From contig NZ_QBJD02000006.1 of assembly GCF_003057745.1 (NCBI RefSeq), positions 1 to 64,000 of the forward strand: 64,000 nt of DNA, read 5' to 3'. Positions 7,821 to 15,905 of the stretch are shown here, one piece after another. The notes below the pieces were generated by a model. It saw only the letters and a list, made by a program, of their open reading frames with translations. It ran no database searches and was not told the DNA's origin. The stretch is from Enterobacter sp. RIT418 (GTDB taxonomy: Bacteria; Pseudomonadota; Gammaproteobacteria; Enterobacterales; Enterobacteriaceae). How positions within the stretch are numbered: position 1 is the first letter of the stretch; every line of letters starts with the position of its first letter. A program made the position numbers and the translations under genes.

Positions 7821-7862
7821 ATATCTAATATCTAATATCTAATATCTAATATCTAATATCTA
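7821..7862. repeat. Six exact tandem copies of a 7-bp unit (ATATCTA)
   Basis: Six uninterrupted copies of ATATCTA fill 42 bases. The period of 7 is not a multiple of 3 and the array lies outside any gene. Copy-number change would alter spacing in the divergent promoter region. An iteron-like or protein-binding role is also possible. Confidence 0.85.
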
Positions 7863-8133
7863 TACAATATATTACCAACCCGACAACAAGAACCCGGTAA
7901 AAATGAGAAATGCAATAAAAGAAGAAAAGTGGTTTTTCGCTGTTTAAATTCGGCCTTCCCTTTAAAATTCACTCTCAAGTTAGCACCAGATTATTGTCTT
8001 CACCCTTCTCATTACGGACTGGAGTTCCACCCGCGTATCACTTGCATCATATTGCACGAAAAAGCGGTCTGGTATTTTTCATCGCGGCCATAGTCATGCC
8101 TTATCCGGTAACATACCCTTATCCACGATGAAC

Positions 8134-8213
8134 TACGTTCTCATTACGTAAACACATCCAGTTAACCTCATACCACTACGTAAAAACTACTACTTACAAA
8201 TTAGTGCTACGTA
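8134..8213. promoter_or_regulatory. Phased TACGTA palindromes upstream of the 8.3-kb gene
   Basis: Exact TACGTA palindromes occur at 8145-8150, 8177-8182 and 8208-8213, with a near copy TACGTT at 8134-8139. Spacings are 11, 32 and 31 bases, close to one and three helical turns, so the sites face the same side of the DNA. This looks like an operator array for a dimeric regulator. No binding protein can be named. Confidence 0.4.
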
Positions 8214-8289
8214 TTCACTACAAAAAGGTGTCATAATGATACGACAAAACGAGTAATATATGTACAATCACTGCCAGCAAGGGACATTC

Positions 8290-9264
8290 GTGACGGACAA
8301 CACCCGACTGAACATCAGAACAAAAGACATTCGCACCTGTCGTTTTTACTTTCACTATATTCATGCGAATATCCCCGAAAGCAGAAATCATGCGTTTGAC
8401 GGTAATAACCCGGATGTCGCCCGTTCATGCCGGATTATTAATGATGTTCTGGAGGCCTATCTCCCGGCGTATCAGGAGCGACTGATATTTATCCGGAAAA
8501 TGGAACTGGCGCTCAGCACAACGCTCCTTCCTGAGAAAAACTTTTTATGGCTGGATAACGACACCCGGGCAACATACTGGTTATGGGGAAAAGCATGTCT
8601 GGATCCGGAATGCAACCAGAGCATCAGTCAGGCGCTGAAGAATGTGGCTTACTTTTCATGGTATAAAGGATCCGGACTGACCTTATCTCCGGCCAGTCAT
8701 CATGAACGTCTGACGGCACTAATTGCTTTTGTGGATTATCTCTGCGTCAGCACGAATAATTCGCCCGCGATCCGTAGTTGGCTGACGCACAATCTTGATA
8801 TCTGGCGAAAATATGCCATCCGACTTACCCGATTTAAATGGCTCACTCCTGACGATGCGGACACCAGTGTGTGGGCATACCGCTCCCTTGTGAAATATCA
8901 GCAGGCTTTTACTTCTGAAACTGATAACCCACTTTGTCCCGTGATGCTTCCTTCCCCTGTTAACGCGGAAGAGGCATTTAATACCTTTTATGCACTGCTG
9001 GATTTATGGGAAATAAACAATAAAATACAGCAGGACACCATCAGAAAGCTGAATAAAGCGTTTTATCAGAAAACTTTCCGCAAAAAACAGGCCGCCCGTA
9101 AAGGCAGGGATACGCTCAGTGAAGAGCATGCCGACAAACTGGCATTTCTGGTGGAATTTTACCGGACGGATAATATGTCCGTTCTTGAGATGCTGATAGA
9201 CGATCGTTTCAGGGGACTGGACACACGTACAAAGGCCATACAATCGTTCCGCCGACGGCCCTGA
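8290..9264 (+). CDS. Unrecognised island protein, about 324 residues
   Basis: I prefer the GTG at 8290 because AAGGGA lies 5 bases before it. The upstream in-frame ATG at 8260 has a poorer site and would add 10 residues. The protein is soluble-looking and rich in aromatic residues, without signal peptide or membrane helix. Its N-terminus contains RTKDIRTCRFYFHYIHANIP. The C-terminal third is strongly basic (KLNKAFYQKTFRKKQAARKGRDTLSEEHADK). The gene ends in SFRRRP 114 bases before the YeeP-like GTPase gene on the same strand. I recognise no domain. Its position beside the YeeP module suggests it travels with that module. Confidence 0.65.
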   Translation: MTDNTRLNIRTKDIRTCRFYFHYIHANIPESRNHAFDGNNPDVARSCRIINDVLEAYLPAYQERLIFIRKMELALSTTLLPEKNFLWLDNDTRATYWLWGKACLDPECNQSISQALKNVAYFSWYKGSGLTLSPASHHERLTALIAFVDYLCVSTNNSPAIRSWLTHNLDIWRKYAIRLTRFKWLTPDDADTSVWAYRSLVKYQQAFTSETDNPLCPVMLPSPVNAEEAFNTFYALLDLWEINNKIQQDTIRKLNKAFYQKTFRKKQAARKGRDTLSEEHADKLAFLVEFYRTDNMSVLEMLIDDRFRGLDTRTKAIQSFRRRP

Positions 9265-9378
9265 GAAAGGGCTGTATTTCTGTCGTGACGGCAGGAAGAC
9301 AGTTCAGAATTTAAGTTGTAAATATTTTCAGCCCTATATTACCACCGTGATAACCCGTCCTTTTATCACTGGTGAAAT

Positions 9379-10260
9379 ATGAATAATGAATCCCCGACAC
9401 AAACGCCACTGACGCAGCTCCTGTCCGGACTGCCTGGTGAGGTAGCCGGTATAATCAGCCATAAACTCAGCAGTATTATTAATTATGAACCTGTCATCGG
9501 GCTGATGGGAAAAACAGGCGCAGGTAAATCCAGCCTCTGTAATACCCTGTTTCGCAACTCTCCGGCGAAGGTGAATGCCGTCAGGGGATGTACGCGACGT
9601 ATACAGCGCTATCAGGTACGCCACGACAGCCGTATTCTTCATATTCTTGACTTTCCCGGTATCGGGGAAACGCCGGAACTCGACCGGATATATTGCCGCC
9701 TTTACCGGGAAGAGTCACCCGGACTGGAGCTGGTTGTATGGGTACTTAAAGCAGACGACCGGGCATGGAAGGATGACCTCCGTTGTTACCACGAACTGCT
9801 TGCTGCCGGAGCAAAACCGGAGAGTTTTCTGTTCGTACTCTCCCAGGCCGACAAGACAGAGCCCTGCCGGGAATGGGATCTGCTCAGCAATCACCCTTCA
9901 CCCCAACAGGCCATAAACATCAGCACCCGCGCTGAGCTTGCGGCCGCACTGTTTGCCGCTGTCCATCCGGTCATTGCCGTTTCAGCTGCAGAACGCTATA
10001 ACCTGGCACGATGGGCCGAAGCGCTACTCAGGGCGCTGCCCGTACGAAGCAGCAGCACCGTTACCTGCCACCTTCATCCTGATTTACGTACTGAATCAGC
10101 TGAAAGGATTGCCCGGGACAATTTTGTCAGCGTGGCGGCAGAAATTTTTGACGACGCCACGGTGGTCCTGCAGCGTTCAGGGACGCTCATCCGTCATTTT
10201 CAGCACCTGCGCCAGCAGTTCCTGTCCGTTATCCGTGCCGTCTGGCGGTTTCTGTTCTGA
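9379..10260 (+). CDS. yeeP: YeeP/YfjP/YkfA-family GTPase
   Basis: 293 residues, full length for the family of Era-like GTP-binding proteins found in CP4-44, CP4-57 and CP4-6. G1/P-loop GKTGAGKSS is near residues 44-52, a G2 threonine lies in GCTRR, G3 is DFPG near 92-95, a G4-like LSQADK is near 153-158 and G5-like SAAE near 198. The C-terminal third ends in a hydrophobic/basic FLSVIRAVWRFLF segment that could associate with the membrane. The name follows the family; it is not an exact orthologue assignment. It is the first gene of the conserved island module and lies upstream of a palindromic GATC-rich region where CP4-44 carries flu (Ag43). Confidence 0.85.
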   Translation: MNNESPTQTPLTQLLSGLPGEVAGIISHKLSSIINYEPVIGLMGKTGAGKSSLCNTLFRNSPAKVNAVRGCTRRIQRYQVRHDSRILHILDFPGIGETPELDRIYCRLYREESPGLELVVWVLKADDRAWKDDLRCYHELLAAGAKPESFLFVLSQADKTEPCREWDLLSNHPSPQQAINISTRAELAAALFAAVHPVIAVSAAERYNLARWAEALLRALPVRSSSTVTCHLHPDLRTESAERIARDNFVSVAAEIFDDATVVLQRSGTLIRHFQHLRQQFLSVIRAVWRFLF

Positions 10261-10561
10261 ATTTCTGTGCCAGCCACTGCCGTTTCGATCTGTTTCGACG
10301 ATCGAATAAGCCCATTAAATAGCCTTAGGCTATCAATAGCAAAGAACTGATCGTTTTTATTGATAGATATAGACGATCAGTTTACGCATATCGATCTGAA
10401 TTAACAATTATCCCGCCTTCTGATAAGCCAGTACGATCTGTGCTGCATGTGAAGATACCCCTGCCATTAATAATATTTAATCAATTGTTTATAAAGGAAT
10501 ATTCTATGATTTACTTTGTCTGCATCCTGTCCTCCGGTACGATTCAGCGGGAGGCAAAACC
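10261..10561. promoter_or_regulatory. GATC-rich, palindromic control region (possible Dam/OxyR-type switch)
   Basis: Six GATC Dam sites occur in 152 bases (at 10287, 10300, 10349, 10375, 10393 and 10435). A perfect palindrome ATAGCCT-T-AGGCTAT (10319-10333) has the ATAG-N7-CTAT spacing of an OxyR half-operator. A perfect 10-bp inverted repeat AACTGATCGT (10345-10354) / ACGATCAGTT (10373-10382) places a GATC in each arm. In CP4-44, the phase-variable Ag43 gene flu follows yeeP and is switched by Dam methylation against OxyR binding. The layout here is the same in principle, but no flu gene follows. The OxyR/Dam role is inferred from this similarity. Confidence 0.5.
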
Positions 10562-11109
10562 ATGAAATCATACCCGTTTGTACGCCCCGACCTGTTCGCC
10601 TGGTGCCTGGCGGTTGTTCTCCCGCTTCTCTGGATTGTGCTGTTCCTGAATTTCCCTCAGCCTCTCGCACTGACCATTTATATGATTGTTGCCCTGTCTG
10701 GGTGTTGCTGGACCGGTCAAACCTGATGAAGCAGGGCATTACGCCACCGTCCTTTATCTGGTTCTGGTTCCCGGTGGTGTATCTCCGTCAGCGTGACCAG
10801 ATGCAGGGTAAACCCTGGCGACTGATGCAGGTCTGTCTGCTGTGTACGGCACTGTCATTCGCAGGGATATATCTGCTGAACAAATAGTCCGGGACGGCAA
10901 ATCTGGCGCAGAATGCCTGTCATGCAGTGACAAAAATCCTGCACGGCGAGGGATTTGACGAACGCTGTATCCGCGTGACAGAGATGCGTGAAGAAGTGAG
11001 CGGTCGTTTCTGGCAGGCACAGGCGTTGCTGAGCACCGGCGAAAGTGAGCCCGTGACCATTGAGGTCAGGGGGCAGAATATGTACGTCGTCCTGCCAGAA
11101 GCAGGATAA
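10562..11109 (+). pseudogene. YeeR-like inner-membrane protein remnant (frameshift plus amber stop)
   Basis: From ATG 10562 the frame reads MKSYPFVRPDLFAWCLAVVLPLL with two membrane segments and stops at 10726. A neighbouring frame takes over from about 10697: VWVLLDRSNLMKQGITPPSF then FWFPVVYLRQRDQMQGKPWR and a third membrane segment, up to TAG 10885-10887. The same frame continues after that amber codon with ACHAVTKILHGEGFDERCIRV and ends at 11109 with a VTIEVRGQNMYVVLPEAG tail. The arrangement (membrane region, LDxxNLxKxG segment, C-terminal VTKI...MYV domain) recalls E. coli YeeR but is much shorter. The last part alone (10927-11109, 60 residues) could still be translated. Confidence 0.6.
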
Positions 11110-11744
11110 TGAACGCAATGAGGATCGTAATAACTGTCGCCAGATTTCTGATTATCGTTGCCGTACTCTGGACCCAGGCGGGCCGGACAGCAGCATACGA
11201 CCCGAAACCGTTCAGCCACACGGGCGTGGAGGCAGAAAACATACAGGTCACGCACGACCACATCATGGAGGGCGTGGATGATTTTATCATTACCGCCACG
11301 AGGGGGAAGGAATCGCAGAAATTTATTCTGACCTGCAGTGGACCGGATAAGCACCTGAACATCCTCTACTGGCTGAAGGACATCACCGGAGGAAAGGCAT
11401 CCGGCGCAACCGGCATGACCATCCAGTATTACCCGGCGGGAGAGCATCAGATGAAGGCTCATGCGGATCAGCCACTGACACTGTTCGACAGCCAGCTCTC
11501 ACTGGATCTGACACGCGCAGCGTCACGCATGCTGGATTATAAAAAGGGAAGCTTTGTTTTCCATTTCTATGAAAATGACGGCATATCCGATCACGGTCCA
11601 CTGGCATGGAGCTGGCAATATCCGGCTCCGAAACTGGCTCCGGCGCTCGCTGGCGCCCTGGTATCCGCCAAGGCCAATAACTGCAGCCTGGCGCAGGGTG
11701 AAACCCGTATTGCCTCCCTCGCGCGTCTGGCCGACCATCAGTAA
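11109..11744 (+). CDS. Secreted protein of unknown function
   Basis: 211 residues. The start ATG shares its A with the TAA stop of the preceding frame (TAATG), which implies translational coupling. Residues 1-29 form a signal peptide (basic start, FLIIVAVLWTQAG, then AYD), so the mature protein is probably periplasmic. The mature part has one lone Cys in LTCSGPDK and another near the end, and mixed alpha/beta character (VDDFIITATRGKESQKFILTC). I recognise no domain. It sits between the YeeR-like remnant and the YafZ-like gene in the island module. It appears intact. Confidence 0.65.
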   Translation: MNAMRIVITVARFLIIVAVLWTQAGRTAAYDPKPFSHTGVEAENIQVTHDHIMEGVDDFIITATRGKESQKFILTCSGPDKHLNILYWLKDITGGKASGATGMTIQYYPAGEHQMKAHADQPLTLFDSQLSLDLTRAASRMLDYKKGSFVFHFYENDGISDHGPLAWSWQYPAPKLAPALAGALVSAKANNCSLAQGETRIASLARLADHQ

Positions 11745-11754
11745 GGATACTGAC

Positions 11755-11850
11755 ATGATAGCAGGCGTTATCTATGTGACATCCTGCATTGTTTATGTCC
11801 TGGTTCTTGTTCTGGGTTATAGCCTGCTCGTCTGGCATCCCTGGTACTAA
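11755..11850 (+). CDS. 31-residue single-span membrane protein
   Basis: ATG 11755 has AAGGA 7 bases upstream and follows the previous stop by 10 bases, so it is likely in the same transcript. The peptide is almost entirely hydrophobic (MIAGVIYVTSCIVYVLVLVL, then GYSLLVWHPWY) with one transmembrane helix. A terminator hairpin follows 40 bases later. The good SD, tight spacing and clean membrane profile support a real small protein. No family is recognised. Confidence 0.5.
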   Translation: MIAGVIYVTSCIVYVLVLVLGYSLLVWHPWY

Positions 11851-11891
11851 CAGTATTCTCCCAGGTATTAACCCCGTTATTTTTGTTCACT

Positions 11892-11931
11892 AAAAGGCCG
11901 TACTTCCTTCGGGAGGTATGGCCTTTTTTAT
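11892..11931 (+). terminator. Intrinsic terminator after the small membrane protein
   Basis: A stem of about 14 bp, AAGGCCGTACTTCC with GGAGGTATGGCCTT (two G-T pairs), and a TTCG tetraloop, followed by a T-run. It ends the transcript that carries the secreted protein and the small membrane protein. Confidence 0.8.
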
Positions 11932-11954
11932 TTATGTAATCAAAGGAGTTACCC

Positions 11955-12772
11955 ATGCGTTTAGCCAGCCGCTTTGGCCGGATTAACCAGATACGCCGTG
12001 ACCGTCCGTTAACCCGTGAAGAACTGATGCAGCATGTTCCCAGCGTTTCAGCGAAGACAAGCACGCGTCACGCTCTGAGCGTTACAGCTATATACCGACG
12101 ATTACCCTGCTGGAGAATCTGCAGCGAGAAGGATTTCAGCCGTTCTTTGCCTGCCAGACCCGCGTGCGTAATCCCGATAAACGCGACCACACAAAGCACA
12201 TGCTGCGTCTGCGGCGTGAGGGGCAAATCACCGGTCAACAGGTCCCCGAAATCATTCTGCTTAACAGTCACGACGGCTCCAGCTCATACCAGATGCTGCC
12301 GGGGTTGTTTCGCTTTGTCTGCCAGAACGGACTTATCTGTGGCGAAACCTTTGGGGAGGTGCGCGTGCCGCATAAGGGTAATGTGGTGGAGAAAGTCATT
12401 GAAGGGGCTTATGAGGTACTGGGGATATTTGACCGGGTCGAAGAAAATCGGGATGCGATGCAGTCGCTGTTACTCCCCCCGCCGGCACAGCAGGCATTTG
12501 CCAGAGCCGCGCTGACGTACCGCTTTGGGGAAGAGCACCAGCCGGTAACGGAAGCACAGATACTGATGCCCCGCCGCTATGAAGACCGTCAGGACGACCT
12601 GTGGTCAGTTTTCAATCGTTGCCAGGAGAACCTGCTGAAAGGGGGTCTGCCAGGACGAACCGCCAGAGGTAAACGCAGCCACACCCGCGCGGTTAAAGGC
12701 ATAGACGGCGACGTTAAGCTCAATCGCGCCCTCTGGGTGATGGCGGAAGAACTTCAGCAAGCGCTGAGCTGA
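11955..12772 (+). pseudogene. YafZ/YfjQ-family (DUF932) protein, frameshifted
   Basis: The family is about 270 residues and is shared by CP4 islands and plasmids; its function is unknown. The first 31 codons read MRLASRFGRINQIRRDRPLT then REELMQHVPSV, matching YfjQ. The correct frame then resumes as FSEDKHASRSERYSYIPTIT and runs through HTKHMLRLRREGQITGQQVP, the family core SHDGSSSYQMLPGLFRFVCQ and the C-terminal VKGIDGDVKLNRALWVMAEE. One T missing in the run at 12046-12048 (GTTTTC to GTTTC) explains the shift. An internal ATG at 12164 could still give a 202-residue C-terminal product. A clean RBS (AAGGAG) precedes the original start. Confidence 0.85.
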
Positions 12773-13026
12773 TGCCACCGCTACCTGATAACGCCCACCA
12801 GGCAACCCTTTATCCGACCGCCCTGGAGAACACTCCCTGCAGCCGCTCCATCTCCGATGACGACCTGTGCGCCTGGTGCTCACACCTTCTTTATCGTCCC
12901 GGCGAACTCAGCCTGTGCAGCTTAAGCCTCCCGGAGGGGCACTGGCCATCACGCTGTGATGAGGATGGCTATGCGCAGTCCTGCCCGTCACTCCGGCTGA
13001 ACCAGCATCCCCAACCCGATAAATAA
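12772..13026 (+). CDS. Conserved-position hypothetical protein, Cys-rich, 84 residues
   Basis: The ATG overlaps the TGA of the YafZ-like gene (TGATG), so it is translationally coupled. Residues 28-70 hold several Cys (DDDLCAWCSHLL, SLCSLSLPEGHWPSRCDEDG, SCPSL), a spacing that could bind a metal. No known domain is recognised. It lies directly before the antirestriction gene with 16 bases between them. Confidence 0.6.
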   Translation: MPPLPDNAHQATLYPTALENTPCSRSISDDDLCAWCSHLLYRPGELSLCSLSLPEGHWPSRCDEDGYAQSCPSLRLNQHPQPDK

Positions 13027-13042
13027 ACAAGGAAAAACTAAC

Positions 13043-13516
13043 ATGACCGATATTATTAACCTTAACGATACCCTCCCGTTACCGCCACAACCTGCCAGTT
13101 CTTCGCCAGCGCTGACCGCCACACTCGTACAGGACGAGCAGCGCATCAGCTTCTGGCCAGGGCACTTCGGCAGCATCCCGCAGTGGATAATCCTCGAACC
13201 GACAGTCTTCGCGTGGATGGACCGCTTCTGCACAGACTACCACGGCGGTATCTGGCAGTTTTACACTCTCAGCAACGGCGGCGCGTTTATGGCCCCGGAA
13301 GCGGAGAGCGATAAACTCTGGTCGCTGTTCAACACCCTGAACGGTAACGGCGGTGAGCTCAGCGCCGGGGCTGCCGGGATCGCGGTCTGCCTGATGACTT
13401 ACAGCCACCACGCCATGCGCACCGAATGCGACGCCATGACGGAGCACTATTACCGCCTGCGGGACTACGCGCTCAGCCATGCGGAATGCAGTGCGATCAT
13501 GCACATCATCGACTGA
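13043..13516 (+). CDS. KlcA/ArdB-family antirestriction protein (YfjX/YafX type)
   Basis: 157 residues, near the family length. The core [22 protein letters not shown] (residues about 37-58), the [18 protein letters not shown] stretch (about 67-84) and [21 protein letters not shown] (about 100-120) are the conserved blocks of ArdB/KlcA. These proteins protect incoming mobile DNA from type I restriction in vivo without mimicking DNA. The reading frame is intact, unlike many neighbours. AAGGAAAAAC precedes the start. Confidence 0.9.
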   Translation: MTDIINLNDTLPLPPQPASSSPALTATLVQDEQRISFWPGHFGSIPQWIILEPTVFAWMDRFCTDYHGGIWQFYTLSNGGAFMAPEAESDKLWSLFNTLNGNGGELSAGAAGIAVCLMTYSHHAMRTECDAMTEHYYRLRDYALSHAECSAIMHIID

Positions 13517-13527
13517 GGTCAGCCGCC

Positions 13528-14007
13528 ATGGAACAACAGTTACCGCTGTTTGCCCGTGAATTACCCTCTGCCGACCAGCTGACGGTCAGGGAAGCCTTAA
13601 CCCTGCTGGAAGGGCAGCTTCGTGAACCCGGTGCGTCATTTACGTCCAGCAATGCCGTGCGCGACTGGCTGCGCCTGCATCTAGCCACGCAGGAGAGGGA
13701 GTCGCTGATGGTGCTGTGGCTGGACAACCAGCACCGCCTCATCGCCTGCGATACGCTTTTTCTCGGCACCATCAACAGCATCACCGTCCATCCACGGGAG
13801 GTCGTGAAGGCCGGACTTCACCACAACGCTGCCGCCGCGCTACTCGCGCACAATCATCCTTCCGGAGAGACTGAACCCAGTCAGGCCGACCGGCTGATTA
13901 CCGGACGCCTGAAACAGGTCCTGGAGCTGGTCGATATTCGCCTGCTGGACCACCTGGTGGTTGGCGGGATGGATATAGTGTCTTTTGCCGAACTAGGCTG
14001 GCTTTAA
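13528..14007 (+). CDS. RadC-family JAB/MPN protein (YeeS/YfjY type)
   Basis: 159 residues from ATG 13528, with GAGGT upstream, 11 bases after the antirestriction stop. The C-terminal two thirds form an MPN/JAMM domain with the metal-binding motif [14 protein letters not shown] (about residues 110-123) and a preceding [20 protein letters not shown] strand-helix. This short form lacks the N-terminal helix-hairpin-helix part of chromosomal RadC and is typical of CP4-type islands. RadC proteins are no longer thought to be general repair enzymes; the molecular role is unknown. Confidence 0.9.
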   Translation: MEQQLPLFARELPSADQLTVREALTLLEGQLREPGASFTSSNAVRDWLRLHLATQERESLMVLWLDNQHRLIACDTLFLGTINSITVHPREVVKAGLHHNAAAALLAHNHPSGETEPSQADRLITGRLKQVLELVDIRLLDHLVVGGMDIVSFAELGWL

Positions 14008-14021
14008 GGAAAAAAACAACG

Positions 14022-14243
14022 ATGAAGATTATCAGCAAACGCCAGGCTATGACGATATACCGTCAGCATCCGCAGTCCCGGCTGTTCCGCTTCTGTACAG
14101 GGAAATACCAGTGGTCCGGTAGCATCTGCCACTACGCTGATCGTGAGGTCCAGGATATCAGCGGCGTGCTCGCGGTCTTTGCAGAACGCCGTCAGGACCA
14201 CAACGGCCCGTATGTTGTCCTGCGCAGCGTTACCCTGAATTAA
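14022..14243 (+). CDS. DUF987 protein (YeeT/YkfH/YpjJ family)
   Basis: 73 residues, the usual family size. The N-terminal MKIISKRQAMTIYRQHPQSR and the FRFCTGKYQWSGSICHYADR core are characteristic. It lies 14 bases after the RadC-like stop and 22 bases before the CbeA-like frame, the standard order yeeS-yeeT-yeeU-yeeV. Function unknown. The frame is intact. Confidence 0.9.
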   Translation: MKIISKRQAMTIYRQHPQSRLFRFCTGKYQWSGSICHYADREVQDISGVLAVFAERRQDHNGPYVVLRSVTLN

Positions 14244-14265
14244 CACCTAGTTAAGGATTACTTAA

Positions 14266-14637
14266 ATGCAAAGCTCAACAAATGTAGCAAACCACGATAT
14301 TGCCGCCCCCTAGTGGGGACTTAAGCCTGCAGCTGTCCCGTGTTTTGGCGCACGACTGGTACAGGAGGGCAACCGGCTGCATTACCTGGCTGATCGCGCC
14401 AGCATCACCGGCACCTTCAGCGAATCAGACCTGCGCCATCTGGACCAGGCATATCCACTGCTGTTGAAACAACTTGAGTTAATGCTCACCAGCGGTGAAC
14501 TCACTCCCCGACATCAGCACGGCGTCACGCTCTACGCAAAAGGACTGACCTGCGAGGCAGACACCCTCGGCTCCTGCGGGTACGTTTATCTTGCGATTTA
14601 TCCGACGCCACCTATGGCACAACCCGCAGGAGAATAG
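14266..14637 (+). pseudogene. CbeA/YeeU-family antitoxin interrupted by an amber codon
   Basis: CbeA (YeeU) is the antitoxin of the type IV CbeA-CbtA pair and bundles MreB and FtsZ filaments, opposing the toxin. The frame from ATG 14266 has TAG at codon 16 (14311-14313) and then reads WGLKPAAVPCFGARLVQEGN, RLHYLADRASITGTF, a PLLLKQLELMLTSGELTPRH block and CEADTLGSCGYVYLAIYPTP, all matching YeeU. The amber codon sits where YeeU has the Trp of its PWWGL motif. No in-frame start soon after the stop would rescue the protein. Unless the amber codon is suppressed or is an assembly error, the antitoxin is lost while the toxin downstream is intact. Confidence 0.85.
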
Positions 14638-14639
14638 CC

Positions 14640-14870
14640 ATGCCACACGCCTGTAAAATCAGTGAGGTCATTGAACTGCTGCAACAACATCAAAATGGCG
14701 ACTTCGTATTGTGTTCACTCTGGTACGAAGACGATGTACACAATGTGGATGACTCTGTGACGACAGAAGCGGCCAGAGCGGCATTACGCCATGCTGCCAG
14801 CCATCACGACGCAGAGCAGGGTATTAACTGGTTCATACTGGAGGCCACACCTGACGCCATCCGGCAGTAA
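14640..14870 (+). CDS. Small hypothetical protein between antitoxin and toxin genes
   Basis: 76 residues, ATG 2 bases after the CbeA-like stop with AGGAG inside the end of that gene. The protein is acidic and helical (EVIELLQQHQNGDFVLCSLW, then YEDDVHNVDDSVTTEAARAA). A small ORF in this position is common in yeeU-yeeV loci of Enterobacteriaceae islands. I do not recognise a domain with certainty. The frame is intact. Confidence 0.7.
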   Translation: MPHACKISEVIELLQQHQNGDFVLCSLWYEDDVHNVDDSVTTEAARAALRHAASHHDAEQGINWFILEATPDAIRQ

Positions 14871-14962
14871 GTGGTTTTCCAGAAAAAAATCTTAACTCAC
14901 CGGCCACCTTCATCGTAATACGTCCCCTGTCATCAGCTCCTTATTTAACAGAGATCACCTTT

Positions 14963-15340
14963 ATGCAAACCTTACCCACCATCCCGACGCGGAAGGCACA
15001 GTCACGCCCGACGCCCGTTGAAATCTGGCAGCAACTTCTTACTTATCTGCTGGAAAGGCATTACGGCCTTTCGCTTAACGACACACAGTTTGGTGATAGT
15101 AATGTGATTCAGCAGCATATTGACGCCGGGATTTCACTGGCAGATGCACTCAATTTTCTCGTTGAAAAATCTGAACTGGTACGAATTGATCGCCCCGTTT
15201 TCTCCATTCAGCATCAATCTCCGTTCATCAGCGCTATTGATATACTCCGGGCCAGAAAGGCCACCGGCCTGATGCAACGTACCGGCTATAAGGCGGTGAC
15301 TTGCGCCATCAGTGGGCAGTCATCCAGGGGGCAGCAATGA
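14963..15340 (+). CDS. cbtA: CbtA/YeeV-family toxin (type IV toxin-antitoxin)
   Basis: 125 residues, the family length. Key blocks are VEIWQQLLTYLLERHYGLSL (about 19-38), LNDTQFGDSNVIQQHIDAGI and SLADALNFLVEKSELVRIDR (about 58-78), and the C-terminal DILRARKATGLM. CbtA binds MreB and FtsZ and blocks their polymerisation, giving lemon-shaped cells that lyse. No lesion is seen, although the cognate antitoxin frame upstream carries an amber codon. The stop overlaps the start of the next frame (ATGA). Confidence 0.9.
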   Translation: MQTLPTIPTRKAQSRPTPVEIWQQLLTYLLERHYGLSLNDTQFGDSNVIQQHIDAGISLADALNFLVEKSELVRIDRPVFSIQHQSPFISAIDILRARKATGLMQRTGYKAVTCAISGQSSRGQQ

Positions 15341-15828
15341 AGCTGTCCCTGACGGTGGAAGCCGATACCGTTAATGTACTGGCCCTTAATGGGGGCCGGA
15401 TCGCCGTCGATATCGATGGTATTTAGCTGGCTGCGCTGATTGATGTGTTCAGTGATAACGGGTATTCGCTTCGTGTTGCTGATACCGCCGGGAAGTTGGT
15501 TGTTGAAGATCAGCTACCACGTACCGCCCGTCTGAATGGGATCCAGTGCAGTACCGCCCATATCACGTGTGAGGATAACGCCATTCTCGACCAGGTCACT
15601 CTTCAACGCCACGACGGCGGCAACAGTGACTGGAAACTGTACACCGGCTACGGTTACCTGCTTAGACTTAACGCTCGCTTATACCCAGTGCTGGAACTAA
15701 AGAGATTGGGGCTTTCAAAGGGCTGCCGTCGGTTAGTGAGCACACTGATACGACGTTACGGGATCGATATGCTACATCTGGATGCAGCGGGTGACCTGTT
15801 GCCGGGTTTTAGCACCTTCAACTGGTAG
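15337..15828 (+). pseudogene. CbtA-downstream hypothetical protein with an in-frame amber codon
   Basis: ATG 15337 overlaps the CbtA stop (ATGA). The frame reads MKLSLTVEADTVNVLALNGG and RIAVDIDGI, then TAG at codon 30 (15424-15426), then LAALIDVFSDNGYSLRVADT and on for another 130 codons to 15828. The two halves read as one protein. Genes in this position usually start with this MKLSL-EAD-NVLALN pattern; the function is unknown. The 127-codon part from 15445 could be translated alone only from a poor start. Confidence 0.65.
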
Positions 15829-15905
15829 TCTCTCCTTCCGACATGCTCAGTCTCTGCAACACATCCGCTCACAATAATCACAGCCCTGTATTCACCACAC
15901 GCATA

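Larger units (their letters stand above)
7536..8259. other. AT-rich divergent control region
   Basis: About 720 bases between the minus-strand Gp2-like gene and the next plus-strand gene, with no supported ORF. It contains a tandem array of 7-bp units (7821-7862) and, nearer the plus-strand gene, a phased set of TACGTA palindromes (8134-8213). Both are listed separately. The base composition is much lower in GC than the flanking genes. Confidence 0.5.

Noticed and set aside
7821..7862. CRISPR array
   Set aside because: The repeats are 7 bases long with no spacers, so this is a simple tandem repeat.
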